A stretch of 64,000 nt of DNA from Paludibaculum fermentans. Its GTDB lineage: Bacteria; Acidobacteriota; Terriglobia; Bryobacterales; Bryobacteraceae. Within the stretch, counting starts at the first letter, position 1, and each line of letters starts with the position of its first letter. Location of the stretch: NCBI RefSeq assembly GCF_015277775.1, contig NZ_CP063849.1, forward strand, positions 5,843,501 to 5,907,500, in the 5' to 3' direction. The position numbers and the translations under genes are program-made. The notes under the pieces are model-generated. The model made no database searches. It saw only the letters and a list, made by a program, of their open reading frames with translations, and was not told where the DNA came from. Shown here one piece after another: positions 9,332 through 17,596 of this stretch.

Positions 9332-10195
9332 TCAGCGCAGAGCCTCCGCAACCGGTTTGCCGGTCCAACACGGGTGTGGCGCGACACCGAAGATCGCGGC
9401 GATGGTGGCCGCCGTGTCGATGGTCCGCACCAGCGAGCGGATCTCGCGGCCGGGCGGTACCGCGGGTCCATTGAGAATCCACGGAATCTCGAGATCGCGC
9501 TGGGTGGGGTGACCATGGCTTGTGCCGGTGCCGCCGTGGTCGGCCGTAAAAAGGATAAATGTGCTGTCCGCCATGCCCGAGTCCCGGATAGCCTTGTGTA
9601 GCGAGTCCAACAAACCGCCTACCATCTCCACCGCTTTCCGGTACTCCGGGCCAGACCAGCCGTGGTCGTGACCGGCATGGTCGACATCGTCCAAATGAAT
9701 GAAGAGCAGATCCGGCTTCGCTGCCTTCCAGTACTCGATGGCGGCCTGCATCGCCTCCGGACTCCCTTTCACGTGGCGTAACACCGGTACCGCTCCGGGT
9801 TCGATCAGGCGGCCGAAGTCCTTCCAGTCGTGAAACACGGCCAGGCGCAGCTCCGGCCGTTTGTCGTGCAACAGCCCGAATACGGTGGGGAAACGGCCGT
9901 TCGCGTCCTTACAGGCGGGTGCGATGTCGAACTTGTCCGGCTGCCAGTCGTTCGAGGTAACCCCGTGAAGCTCAGGTACGGCGCCCATGATCATCGACGC
10001 CCAGTTCGGGCTGCTTACGGTCGGCAGCACGCCGCGCGCATGCAGCGTCCACGCGCCGCTCTTCATCAGGCCCTGGATTTGGGGCGGCGCCTCTTCACGC
10101 AACATCTCCGCGCCGAGTCCATCCACGCCGACAACAATCACATGCCGCTGGCCATGGGCGGCCATCGCGATCAGGAGTACCAGGGCCAAACGCAT
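9332..10195 (-). CDS. Exported type I phosphodiesterase/alkaline-phosphatase-superfamily protein
   Basis: 287 residues from ATG 10195 (signal peptide MRLALVLLIAMAAHG). Motifs of the nucleotide pyrophosphatase/phosphodiesterase group are present: GVDGLGAEML near the mature N-terminus (metal-binding Asp), nucleophile region PTVSSPNWASM, HLDDVDHAGHDHG, and FTADHGGTG with two metal ligands. The enzyme should hydrolyse phosphodiester or phosphomonoester substrates in the periplasm using two metal ions. ATG 10195 was preferred to ATG 10204 because TATCAT lies exactly 7 nt upstream and neither start has an SD. It is convergent with the outer-membrane gene, with 3 bp between stops. Confidence 0.82.
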   Translation of the reverse strand: MRLALVLLIAMAAHGQRHVIVVGVDGLGAEMLREEAPPQIQGLMKSGAWTLHARGVLPTVSSPNWASMIMGAVPELHGVTSNDWQPDKFDIAPACKDANGRFPTVFGLLHDKRPELRLAVFHDWKDFGRLIEPGAVPVLRHVKGSPEAMQAAIEYWKAAKPDLLFIHLDDVDHAGHDHGWSGPEYRKAVEMVGGLLDSLHKAIRDSGMADSTFILFTADHGGTGTSHGHPTQRDLEIPWILNGPAVPPGREIRSLVRTIDTAATIAAIFGVAPHPCWTGKPVAEALR

Positions 10196-10202
10196 ACCGA
10201 GC

Positions 10203-10208
10203 ATGATA
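10203..10208 (-). promoter_or_regulatory. -10-like TATCAT seven bases before ATG 10195
   Basis: On the minus strand TATCAT (5 of 6 consensus bases) is followed by seven bases and the ATG at 10195. There is no SD in the interval, so a leaderless transcript is possible. The hexamer overlaps the alternative ATG at 10204, which argues against that start. Confidence 0.35.
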
Positions 10209-10228
10209 TCCGCATGCGCGGAGGGGCG

Positions 10229-11389
10229 TCACTGCCGGGCGTTCAGTGAACGGATCCCATCGGCCAGATCGGAGGGACGGTAGATAGGGATCACCTTCCC
10301 CTTGGCCGATTTCACCAGGCTCGTGACGGAATCCCCATCGCTGGGATAAGCCGGTGGAGTAAAGGCCAGGAACCAGGTCTTGGGCAGAGCCTCGCGCAGG
10401 GCCGGATCAATCGGCGGCAGTTTGGGCCCGGCGCGCCATGTCGGTCCCACGAAAACAAATGCGTCGCTCTGTGTAGGATCCTTCACCTCTGTGCGCAGCA
10501 TCTCTTCCAGGAAGTCCTTCGGCGAAGGTCCATTCTTCAGCGTCGCCATGTCGATCGTGCTGAGGTCTACTGCGGCCAACTGGCGGATGAGCCGGCGCAT
10601 ACTACGGCGGTCGAAAACGGCCTCCCGGTAAATGACATTGCGGCGCTCCAGGTCGAACACCACAACGCAGGCCGAGGTGAAATTGGCGTCACGCAGCAGG
10701 GAATTCAGGCTGCTCAGCAGGATCTGGCGATCCCACGGTGAGAGCTTGGTGACCACGCGCCGGGGCCATACGGGCGCTGCATGGAGAAAGATGGTGGCGT
10801 GGGATGCCTTCGTTCCGGGCGCCAGCGCGGGAAAGCCAGGCCAGATCTCATTGCCCAGGGCCTGCACGGTGCCCGGCGGGACCGTCGGCGACACGGCCTT
10901 GAAGTTTGCTGTCAGTTTCCAGGCAGCCTTGCAGCGGCGTCCCTTGCCATCGGCCATCAGCCATTCCACTGAATACTTACCCTGACCCACATAGAAGCCG
11001 CCGCCCATGCGCAGTTCCAGCTTCCTGAGGTCAGCGCCCTCGGGATACTTGCCGGGCACCTCGAACGGCAGCCAGAGATACTTGGGCTTGGCCGGGCCTT
11101 CGCTGGGAATGACACGAAACACCACGGCGGAGGAACGATCCGGTTTGCCATCGAACTCCGCTGCGGAAATCGCCACCTGGAAGCCGGTCCAGATCCGCAG
11201 GCCATAGTCGAGCGCCGGATTGAAGTGAGTGATGGTGCACGCCAGCTTACCTGCCTGCGGATCATTCCAGAACGAATCGAAGGCCACGACAGCCTTGCGA
11301 CCCTGCTCTGACTCAGGATCCAGCTCAAGTTGAGCGAGCAGCGGATAGGCCGCCCACAACGCAATCAGGCAAAGCCGCCCGTGGAACAT
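10229..11389 (-). CDS. Secreted protein of unknown function with vWA-like C-terminal half
   Basis: 386 residues with a signal peptide (MFHGRLCLIALWAAYPLLAQ). Residues ~20-180 are beta-rich. Residues ~190-386 alternate strands and helices in a von Willebrand A-like pattern (HATIFLHAAPVW, CVVVFDLERR, DAFVFVGPTW, TWFLAFTPPAY) but lack the DxSxS metal site, so metal-dependent adhesion is unlikely. Start ATG 11389 is preceded by GGAGAAGG with good spacing and by TATGAT further upstream. The protein ends 33 bp before the phosphodiesterase start and may be cotranscribed. I do not recognise a named family; this looks like a lineage-specific acidobacterial protein. Confidence 0.6.
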   Translation of the reverse strand: MFHGRLCLIALWAAYPLLAQLELDPESEQGRKAVVAFDSFWNDPQAGKLACTITHFNPALDYGLRIWTGFQVAISAAEFDGKPDRSSAVVFRVIPSEGPAKPKYLWLPFEVPGKYPEGADLRKLELRMGGGFYVGQGKYSVEWLMADGKGRRCKAAWKLTANFKAVSPTVPPGTVQALGNEIWPGFPALAPGTKASHATIFLHAAPVWPRRVVTKLSPWDRQILLSSLNSLLRDANFTSACVVVFDLERRNVIYREAVFDRRSMRRLIRQLAAVDLSTIDMATLKNGPSPKDFLEEMLRTEVKDPTQSDAFVFVGPTWRAGPKLPPIDPALREALPKTWFLAFTPPAYPSDGDSVTSLVKSAKGKVIPIYRPSDLADGIRSLNARQ

Positions 11390-11562
11390 CGCTTTCCTTC
11401 TCCCTCAATCATAGATGCCCGCGGGTGCTCTTTCGTATTCCCTACCTCCCGGTGAAGGACCGCCCAATCGTCATAGAGACGTCGAAAGCCCACTTTTTCG
11501 GCCTCCGAGCCTATCTCTGCCCCAAAAAGCCCGGAAAATAGGGGTTTCTGGCCACAGGCCCC

Positions 11563-11592
11563 TTTACACCGCGCGCGGCCATCCCTTATGAT
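11563..11592 (+). promoter_or_regulatory. Sigma-70 promoter of the HU gene
   Basis: TTTACA (11563-11568, five of six -35 bases) and TATGAT (11587-11592, five of six -10 bases) are 18 bp apart. This is the best -35/-10 pair in the window. Predicted transcription start is near 11599, leaving a ~110-nt leader before the HU start codon. The rest of the 320-bp gap (11390-11562) shows no gene. Confidence 0.7.
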
Positions 11593-11614
11593 TGATCTGC
11601 AAACGAGACCTTCG

Positions 11615-11693
11615 AACAAAATCGATCGGTTTTGTTTTTAGCTTCCGATCCTCCTCCCGACGGCCTGTCACGGCCGCGACAACGATCGGAGAA
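11615..11693 (+). promoter_or_regulatory. Structured 5' leader of the HU mRNA, attenuator-like
   Basis: AACAAAA (11615-11621) pairs with TTTTGTT (11630-11636) and is followed by further T residues, giving a terminator-like hairpin inside the leader. Its loop word CGATCGG (11623-11629) can alternatively pair with CCGATC at 11645-11650, which can itself pair with GATCGG at 11685-11690 close to the SD. These mutually exclusive pairings are visible in the sequence; a regulatory role is inference. Confidence 0.35.
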
Positions 11694-11709
11694 GTCACAA
11701 GGAGTCGTT

Positions 11710-12036
11710 ATGGCCGAAGTAAAGAAATTGACGCAGACTCAGTTGGTGAAGGAGATCGCCACCGCAACCGGGATTTCCAACAAGCAGGCGAAGGCCGTTC
11801 TCGACAAGTACGTTGAGATCGCCATCGCCCAGACGAAGAAGGTTGGCCTGTGTGTGTTGCCTGGCATCGGCCGCCTGAAGAAAGTGGAGCGCAAGGCTCG
11901 TACCGGCCGCAATCCTGCCACCGGCGCCACCATCAAGATCCCGGCCAAGAAGGTCGTGAAGCTGACCTTGGCCAAGTCCCTGAAGGACGCCATCGTTCCG
12001 GCGCCGAAGCCGAAGGCCCCCAAGAAGAAGGCGTAG
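11710..12036 (+). CDS. HU-family DNA-binding protein
   Basis: 108 residues. It has the HU/IHF fold signature: N-terminal helices (LTQTQLVKEIATATGIS, KQAKAVLDKYVEIA), the hairpin arm with GRNPATG and KIPAKKVVKLT, and a Lys/Pro/Ala-rich tail (PKPKAPKKKA) beyond the usual 90-residue HU length, as seen in several Acidobacteria and Actinobacteria. It binds and bends DNA as a dimer and organises the nucleoid. ATG 11710 is set by AAGGAG at 11699-11704. It has its own promoter and leader and ends before two hairpins. Confidence 0.95.
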   Translation: MAEVKKLTQTQLVKEIATATGISNKQAKAVLDKYVEIAIAQTKKVGLCVLPGIGRLKKVERKARTGRNPATGATIKIPAKKVVKLTLAKSLKDAIVPAPKPKAPKKKA

Positions 12037-12079
12037 TCTCCGGACCGTCGCTGGATTCATTCATTTCCAATCGCAATAC

Positions 12080-12114
12080 AGCCCCGCGTCCTGCTCCAAC
12101 AGGATGGCGGGGCT
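12080..12114 (+). terminator. Hairpin downstream of the HU gene
   Basis: AGCCCCGC (12080-12087) pairs with GCGGGGCT (12107-12114), extended inside by TCCTG/CAGGA. The tail CTTGCTT is only weakly T-rich. It probably acts as the first of two stop signals after HU. Confidence 0.55.
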
Positions 12115-12172
12115 CTTGCTTAGGTTTTGAAGGGAGTCCGGAACCCGGTGGCTGCCGGCATCCAGAAACTGG

Positions 12173-12205
12173 AAAAGCCCCGAATCCGTTGGGATCGGGG
12201 CTTTT
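12173..12205. terminator. Bidirectional intrinsic terminator between HU and tatA
   Basis: AAAAGCCCCGA (12173-12183) and TCGGGGCTTTT (12195-12205) form a perfect 11-bp stem. The flanking A run and T run give a U tract on either strand, so it can end both the rightward HU transcript and the leftward tatA transcript, which converge here. Confidence 0.8.
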
Positions 12206-12283
12206 CATCTTGGGAGACTTAGATAGGATCGCCGCTCAAAGTGCGGGCGGTGTTCCGGAAGAGGGCAAGCGCGAAGCGCGGGC

Positions 12284-12454
12284 CTAAGCCTGCTTCTTCT
12301 CTTCGGGCTTCGATTCTTCTTCCTTCAAGGCGTGCTTGAAGTTCTTGATCCCCTCTCCGAGGCCTTTCGCCAATTCTGGGATCTTCTTGCCGCCAAACAG
12401 CAGGACGGCGACCGCCAGAATAATAACCAACTCCATAGGGCCAATGGAACGCAC
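12284..12454 (-). CDS. tatA: Sec-independent translocase subunit TatA/E
   Basis: A 56-residue protein that length-filtered gene callers can miss. Starting at GTG 12454 it reads (M)[19 protein letters not shown], then [19 protein letters not shown], then a Lys/Glu tail ending EEKKQA. These are the hallmarks of TatA: one N-terminal membrane helix, the FGxxKxPEL hinge and an amphipathic helix. It forms the pore component of the twin-arginine pathway that exports folded proteins; several Tat-type substrates are encoded in this window (36920, 62921). The GTG start is supported by a full AAGGAGG (12459-12465). The gene is convergent with HU and shares the terminator at 12173-12205. Confidence 0.92.
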   Translation of the reverse strand: MRSIGPMELVIILAVAVLLFGGKKIPELAKGLGEGIKNFKHALKEEESKPEEKKQA

Positions 12455-12542
12455 AGGGCCTCCTTATCCATTAACATTGTAGGTATTGGGGAAAACGGGC
12501 GTCAAGCGTCCCCTCGTCCTGTCTACCTGTCTTACGGATGCC

Positions 12543-12707
12543 ATGAAGAAGCCTAAACCATTGGAGATTAAAGAGGATCGCTCTCTCCAGGCACGCCGCC
12601 GGGCGCGTCAGGCAGTTGGTACCGTCAAGCCCGCGCGTGTCATTACGCCCAAGGTCCTCAAGGATCCCCGCCACAAGAAGTCCCAGCTCGACGATCCGGA
12701 ATCTTGA
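12543..12707 (+). CDS. Small basic protein of unknown function
   Basis: A 54-residue, highly charged protein (Lys/Arg ~28%) without membrane segments: MKKPKPLEIKEDRSLQARR at the N-terminus and DPRHKKSQLDDPES at the end. It lies 44 bp upstream of comEC and 88 bp from divergent tatA. An in-frame ATG at 12486 would add a stretch that overlaps the tatA promoter region, so 12543 is preferred; neither has a strong SD. Codon use and composition look coding but no family is recognised. Confidence 0.45.
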   Translation: MKKPKPLEIKEDRSLQARRRARQAVGTVKPARVITPKVLKDPRHKKSQLDDPES

Positions 12708-12751
12708 CTTCGGTTGAGAGTTCTCTCCCCCTCCAACCACTACTCTCGTAG

Positions 12752-15190
12752 ATGAAAAATCCGCTGGTCGCGCCCGCGGCTGCCTTCGCCGCAGGCATCG
12801 TCCTGGTGCGTCTGGCCGGCTTCAGCTCGGCGGAGCTTGCAGTGTGCGCCGGCGGATTCGCTCTTCTCGCTCTCTTCGGTCATCGACACCGCTGGCCCTG
12901 GCTGCGGTGGACCGCGATTGGCCTTTCCATGCTCGCCTTCGGTGGGCTCGATGCTATCTGGCAAAAGGATCCACCTGTACCACCCATCCCCGAAGGCCCC
13001 CTGCTCACCGGTTGCGTGGTGGAGCCCGCCGTCGCCAGCGGCGACCGCCATCAGTTCACTCTCGAACTGCAGCCCGGAGTCCGCGCCCGAATCAGCACCT
13101 CGTCCAGTGCCGGAGAGTTTGTCTACGGCCGGCGTGTCCAGGTGGAAGCCACTCTGCGGCCCGTGCACGGCTTCCACAATCCCGGCGCCTTCGACCTCGA
13201 AGCCTGGATGGCGCGCCGCCAGATCTACTGGTCCGGCTCCATTGGAAAGAACAAGCGAAGCGAAGTGCTGCCCGGTGCATGCGGTACACCCTGGCGCCGC
13301 GGCCTGGAACAACTGCGCGCGTCGGCACTGGCTCGTGTCGACATTCTCTATCCCGGCGACGCCTATCGCAGCGCCATGATGCGCGGCCTGCTGTTGGGCG
13401 ACAAGAGCGGGATCCGCAAAGCGTGGATCGAGGACTTTCGCCGCACCGGCACCTATCACGCCCTGGTCATCTCCGGCAGCCACATCACCCTGGTCTGTGG
13501 CATCCTGCTGCTCTGGCGGCGCTTTTTCGGCTATGGCAGTCGGACCGTTCTGGTCGCTTCCGCCCTCATCGCCTGGCTGTACTCGCTGGTCGCCGGCGGT
13601 GATGCTCCGGTGCTGCGCTCCGCCGCGGGCTTCAGCCTCTTCGCCGTGGCGGCCTTGCTGTACCGCCGCACTCAGATTCTCAATCTGCTGGCCGCCGTGG
13701 CCCTGGCCTTTCTTGCTTTCGATCCACGCCAGCTCTTTGATGCCAGCTTCCAGTTGTCGTTCCTCGCCGTAGCAGCCATCGGAGCGTTCCTGCCGCATCC
13801 CACCCTGACTCTGCTGGAGTCACCGAATGACGCACAGGCGCTGCTGGAAAGCCGCCTCGTGGCGGAGACCCTTCACCTGCTTTTCCGGGTGCCCATGAAA
13901 CTCTGCCTCGGGACCATGCGCGGAGCTGTGCAGTTGGGGCACTTCTTCTGGGAAGCCCTGCGGCTCTCCGCGGCCGTCCAGGTTGGGCTGGCTCTCCCCA
14001 TGGCGCTCTACTTTCACCGGCTCTCCGCCACCGGGCTCACCGCCAACGTCCTCGCCGTGCCCGTGGTATCCGCCGCCGTGCCCGTTGGGTTCGTCGCGGT
14101 CTTCACCGGTTGGCACTGGCCGGCCGCCATAGCAGGCTGGCTGCTGGACGTATCCCAGGCGATCGCTGCCTGGCATGCCCTGCGCGAGCCCGCGTGGCGC
14201 ATCGCCGACCCGCCGCTCTGGTTGTCGCTCGCCCTGGCTGCCAGCCTGGTGGCCCTGGCTGCCCGCTGGCCTTCGCGGCTCCTGCCCGCCGCCCTCACCA
14301 CGCTCTTCCTGGTCCTGCTCGTCTGGCATCCCTTCCCGCCCTCGCAACAGCCAGGCACCCTGGAACTGACCGCCATCGACGTCGGGCAGGGCGAAAGCCT
14401 GTTGCTCAGCCTGCCCAATGGGGAGATGGCGCTGGTCGATGGCGGCGGCTTCCCGCAGTTCGGCCGCCGTACGCCGCCGCAGATGGACGTGGGCGAGGAC
14501 GTCGTGTCGCCCTATCTCTGGTCGCGCGGCATCCGAAGACTCTCGATCATCGCCGTCAGCCATCTCCACGACGACCATTGCGGCGGCGTGGCCGCTTTGA
14601 TGGAAAACTTCCGGCCGCGCGAACTGTGGACCAGCTTCGCTCCGGATGCCAAGGTCTGGCGCGCGCTGGAAGAGACGGCACGGCGCTGCGGGGTCCGCAT
14701 CCGGGTCCTCAAGGAGGGTGACGACCTGGATCTGGGCGGAGTTCGCTGGCAAACCCTGGCGCCTGCCCGCCAGCAACGCTGGACCGGGCGGCCTCAGAAC
14801 AACGATTCGCTCGTCTTCCGGCTCCGCCACGGGCGGCATTCGTTTCTACTCACCGGAGACATCGAGCAGGGCGTGGAGAGGCGGCTTTTGGAAGAGGCGG
14901 CCCTGCAGCATGTCGACGTGCTGAAAGTCGCGCACCATGGCAGCAAACGCTCCTCCAGCGACGCCTGGCTGGACGCCATGAACCCATCCGTGGCCCTGGT
15001 CTCCGCTGGCACCGGCAACATGTACGGCCTGCCTCATCCCCGCGTGATCGACCAGTTGAACACACACCACGCCCTCATCCTGCGGACAGATCAGGACGGA
15101 TTGGTCACGGTGCGCAGCGATGGACGGTATTTAACCGTCGGCAAAGCCCGTTGGGAACCGCCGGAGTGGCGGCTGCTGGATCTGGACTGA
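12752..15190 (+). CDS. comEC: ComEC/Rec2 DNA-uptake channel protein
   Basis: 812 residues. Order of domains: N-terminal membrane helices, a DUF4131-like OB segment (about 75-200), the ComEC competence domain with the signature YHALVISGSHITLVCG at ~240 and many membrane helices to ~520, then a metallo-beta-lactamase-like domain with HLHDDHCGG and a late VAHHGSKRSS motif. ComEC carries single-stranded DNA across the inner membrane in natural transformation, and the lactamase-type domain is thought to degrade the other strand. No other com gene is in the window. No SD is evident before ATG 12752. Confidence 0.93.
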   Translation: MKNPLVAPAAAFAAGIVLVRLAGFSSAELAVCAGGFALLALFGHRHRWPWLRWTAIGLSMLAFGGLDAIWQKDPPVPPIPEGPLLTGCVVEPAVASGDRHQFTLELQPGVRARISTSSSAGEFVYGRRVQVEATLRPVHGFHNPGAFDLEAWMARRQIYWSGSIGKNKRSEVLPGACGTPWRRGLEQLRASALARVDILYPGDAYRSAMMRGLLLGDKSGIRKAWIEDFRRTGTYHALVISGSHITLVCGILLLWRRFFGYGSRTVLVASALIAWLYSLVAGGDAPVLRSAAGFSLFAVAALLYRRTQILNLLAAVALAFLAFDPRQLFDASFQLSFLAVAAIGAFLPHPTLTLLESPNDAQALLESRLVAETLHLLFRVPMKLCLGTMRGAVQLGHFFWEALRLSAAVQVGLALPMALYFHRLSATGLTANVLAVPVVSAAVPVGFVAVFTGWHWPAAIAGWLLDVSQAIAAWHALREPAWRIADPPLWLSLALAASLVALAARWPSRLLPAALTTLFLVLLVWHPFPPSQQPGTLELTAIDVGQGESLLLSLPNGEMALVDGGGFPQFGRRTPPQMDVGEDVVSPYLWSRGIRRLSIIAVSHLHDDHCGGVAALMENFRPRELWTSFAPDAKVWRALEETARRCGVRIRVLKEGDDLDLGGVRWQTLAPARQQRWTGRPQNNDSLVFRLRHGRHSFLLTGDIEQGVERRLLEEAALQHVDVLKVAHHGSKRSSSDAWLDAMNPSVALVSAGTGNMYGLPHPRVIDQLNTHHALILRTDQDGLVTVRSDGRYLTVGKARWEPPEWRLLDLD

Positions 15191-15193
15191 ACG

Positions 15194-15451
15194 TTATTCC
15201 GTGACTTCGGCGCCCGTCTGCTGCGCATCGCGGACCACGCGAACCGCGTCTTGCAGTTGGTTAGCCGGAACCAGGATCTCGTAAGGCAGATTCGGCATCT
15301 GGCTCGCGCCTTGCACGACAACCTGAATATCGTTGGCTTCGAGCAGCGTCTTGATGGAGAGGCACTCCATCTCGGAGAGCTCAAGCTCCAAGCCGCCCTC
15401 CGTCAGGGGTACGAGGTTCACGTCCGGGGTGGGGATGCTGGAATCGCTCAT
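15194..15451 (-). CDS. DUF2007-type small protein
   Basis: 85 residues matching the pattern of DUF2007 'putative signal transducing' proteins: a central MECLSIKTLLEANDIQVVV segment, which is a ferredoxin-like strand-helix-strand, and the later PYEILVPANQLQDAVRVV motif. Members are often fused or adjacent to membrane proteins; the biochemical role is unknown. It is convergent with comEC, with 3 bp between the stops, and divergent from the YtxH gene. Confidence 0.75.
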   Translation of the reverse strand: MSDSSIPTPDVNLVPLTEGGLELELSEMECLSIKTLLEANDIQVVVQGASQMPNLPYEILVPANQLQDAVRVVRDAQQTGAEVTE

Positions 15452-15553
15452 ATAGCCTCCGCCTTCATTCTACGCTGTAAGTGCGCAATAGAAGTCCAGC
15501 ATTTGTGCGGCCTCCAGCATGGGCTGTTAAGGCGGACTTGGCTGGGCTGGCGC

Positions 15554-15559
15554 TACAAT
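15554..15559 (+). promoter_or_regulatory. -10 box TACAAT upstream of the YtxH-rocA pair
   Basis: TACAAT matches five of six -10 bases and lies 21 bp before ATG 15581, leaving room for the SD GGAGG (15567-15571). No convincing -35 hexamer is visible at 16-18 bp. Confidence 0.45.
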
Positions 15560-15580
15560 GACGGTCGGAGGCACATTTCT

Positions 15581-15853
15581 ATGTATTCGGAAATCGAAGA
15601 AAATTCCGGCAAAGCTCTGTGGTTTGTAGCCGGCGTCGCCGTGGGCGCCACCATCGCACTGTTGTTCGCTCCTTCGTCGGGCCGCGTAACGCGGCGCCGC
15701 ATCGGCCGCGTGGCGGAACGCGGGCGTGATTCGCTGGCCGACACCGGCCGTGATATCGCTGAAAAGGGCAAGGAACTCTACGAGAAGGGCCGCCGTCTCG
15801 CAGACGAAGCCGCCGACATGATCGATCGCGGCAAGAAACTAGTGGAAGGCTGA
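15581..15853 (+). CDS. YtxH-domain membrane-anchored protein
   Basis: 90 residues. One membrane helix at about 10-27 (ALWFVAGVAVGATIALLFAP) is followed by SSGRVTRRR and a long amphipathic, coiled-coil-like tail with repeated DxGRDIAEKGKELYEKGRR units. This is the YtxH/gas-vesicle-like (DUF883-like) architecture, associated with envelope stress in other bacteria but of unknown mechanism. ATG 15581 is set by GGAGG with 9-nt spacing. It is 5 bp upstream of rocA and probably cotranscribed. Confidence 0.8.
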   Translation: MYSEIEENSGKALWFVAGVAVGATIALLFAPSSGRVTRRRIGRVAERGRDSLADTGRDIAEKGKELYEKGRRLADEAADMIDRGKKLVEG

Positions 15854-15858
15854 GTCTT

Positions 15859-17412
15859 ATGCGTCTTTGTGATTTCAGGAACGAGCCGTACGCCGACTTT
15901 TCGAAACCCGAAAATGCCGAGCCCATGCGTGCGGCTCTGGCGGCGGTCCGCGCCGAATTCGGAAAAGAATACGACCTCCGGATTGGCGATGCGCACCACC
16001 GCACCGGCGACCTGCTGAAGTCCATCAACCCGTCGCAGCCCGGCGAGGTGGTGGGCCTTCATCATAAAGCCACGCCCGAATTGGCCAATCAGGCCATCGC
16101 CGTGGCTGACGCCTATTTCCCGGTCTGGGCGGCCGTACCTGCGGCCGACCGGATCGCCAGCCTCCGCAAAGCATCGGCTATCCTGCGCCGCCGCAAGCTC
16201 GAGTTCGACGCCTGGCTCGTCTACGAAGCCGGCAAGAGCTGGGCCGAGGCGGAAGCCGACGTCAGCGAAGCAATCGACTTCTGCGACTACTATGCCCTGC
16301 TGGCGGAACGTCTCGCGTCGCCTGAATCGCTGGTGCAACTGCCCGGCGAGCACGATGAAATGCGCTACCTGCCGCTGGGCGTGGGCATCGTGATCCCGCC
16401 CTGGAACTTCCCGCTCGCCATCCTGGTCGGCATGACGACGGCCGCGCTGGTGACCGGCAACACCGTCGTGGTGAAACCGTCCTCCGACACGCCGACCATC
16501 GCCGCCAAGTTCGCCGAAGTGCTCGATGAGGCCGGCTTCCCGCCGCACAGCTTCACCCTCATGGTGGGCAGCGGCGCCGAAGTGGGCGATCTGCTCATCA
16601 CCCACCCGCGGACGCGCTTCATCTCGTTCACCGGCTCGCGCGAAGTGGGTCTGCGCATCAACGAACTGGCGGCCAAGACGGCGCCCGGCCAAATCTGGAT
16701 CAAACGCGTCATCGCCGAGATGGGCGGCAAAGACGGCATCATTGTCGACGAAGAGGCCGATCTCGACGACGCTGTGCAGGGCGTACTCTGGAGCGCTTAC
16801 GGCTACCAGGGCCAGAAGTGCTCGGCCTGCTCCCGCGCGATCGTCAGCGAGAAGCTCTACGACTCGTTCCTGGAAAAGCTCGTCGCAAAAGTGAAGGACA
16901 TCAAGGTAGGCCCGTCCGATGATCCCGCCTACTACATGGGTCCTGTCATCAACGAGCGTTCGATGAAGTCCATCCTGGACTATGCCGAGGTCGGCAGGCA
17001 GGAAGGCCGTGTGTTGACGGGAGGCGAACGCCTGCCGGGCGACGGCTACTTCGTGGCGCCGACGGTGATCGCTGACATCGACGTCAAGTCGCGCATCTTC
17101 CAGGAAGAGATCTTTGGACCCGTCCTGGGCGTCACCAAGGCGCGTGATTTCGATCATGCCCTGGAGCTGGCGAATGCGACGGATTACGGCCTGACCGGAG
17201 CGGTCTATACGAACAATCCGGAGAAGATCGCCAAGGCCAAGGAGCAGTTCTTCGTCGGCAATCTCTACATCAACCGCAAGTGCACCGGAGCCATGGTCGG
17301 AGCCCACCCCTTCGGAGGCTTCAACATGTCCGGTACCGATTCCAAGGCCGGCGGCCCGGACTACCTGCTCTGGTTCGTCCAGGCCAAGAGCATTGCGCAG
17401 AAGATGAGTTAG
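15859..17412 (+). CDS. rocA: L-glutamate gamma-semialdehyde (1-pyrroline-5-carboxylate) dehydrogenase
   Basis: 517 residues, the usual length for RocA/PruA-type enzymes, which oxidise glutamate semialdehyde to glutamate with NAD+ as the last step of proline and arginine breakdown. The aldehyde dehydrogenase signatures are present: PPWNFPLAI in the cofactor site, FTGSREVG, Glu287 in EMGGKDG and the catalytic Cys321 in GYQGQKCSACSR. The N-terminal ~50 residues match the arm seen in P5C dehydrogenases. SD GGAAGG overlaps the end of the YtxH gene. No proline dehydrogenase gene is in the window. Confidence 0.93.
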   Translation: MRLCDFRNEPYADFSKPENAEPMRAALAAVRAEFGKEYDLRIGDAHHRTGDLLKSINPSQPGEVVGLHHKATPELANQAIAVADAYFPVWAAVPAADRIASLRKASAILRRRKLEFDAWLVYEAGKSWAEAEADVSEAIDFCDYYALLAERLASPESLVQLPGEHDEMRYLPLGVGIVIPPWNFPLAILVGMTTAALVTGNTVVVKPSSDTPTIAAKFAEVLDEAGFPPHSFTLMVGSGAEVGDLLITHPRTRFISFTGSREVGLRINELAAKTAPGQIWIKRVIAEMGGKDGIIVDEEADLDDAVQGVLWSAYGYQGQKCSACSRAIVSEKLYDSFLEKLVAKVKDIKVGPSDDPAYYMGPVINERSMKSILDYAEVGRQEGRVLTGGERLPGDGYFVAPTVIADIDVKSRIFQEEIFGPVLGVTKARDFDHALELANATDYGLTGAVYTNNPEKIAKAKEQFFVGNLYINRKCTGAMVGAHPFGGFNMSGTDSKAGGPDYLLWFVQAKSIAQKMS

Positions 17413-17491
17413 TGGAGCTATACTGATGGTGACCCCGATTAGAAGGGGACCATCAAGTAACAGACACAGGGTCAATTCCGATCCACGTGGC

Positions 17492-17528
17492 GAACGGCGC
17501 AGCTTCGGTTGCGCCGTTCTCCCTTTTT
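17492..17528 (+). terminator. Intrinsic terminator with UUCG tetraloop after rocA
   Basis: GAACGGCGCA (17492-17501) pairs perfectly with TGCGCCGTTC (17510-17519); the stem closes on a C(TTCG)G tetraloop and is followed by TCCCTTTTT. This is a textbook rho-independent terminator. Confidence 0.92.
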
Positions 17529-17570
17529 AGGGCCACATCTCTGCACGATCTGATCTCTCGTCGGCCTGGA

Positions 17571-17596
17571 TTGTATATGCTATTCTGTATATACAA
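17571..17596 (+). promoter_or_regulatory. Inverted-repeat operator of brnTA
   Basis: TTGTATAT (17571-17578) and ATATACAA (17589-17596) are a perfect 8-bp inverted repeat separated by 10 bp, ending directly against the GTG start of brnT. TATTCT inside the spacer could serve as a -10 box. BrnA proteins autorepress their operons, so this is the expected operator position; the assignment is inference. Confidence 0.6.
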
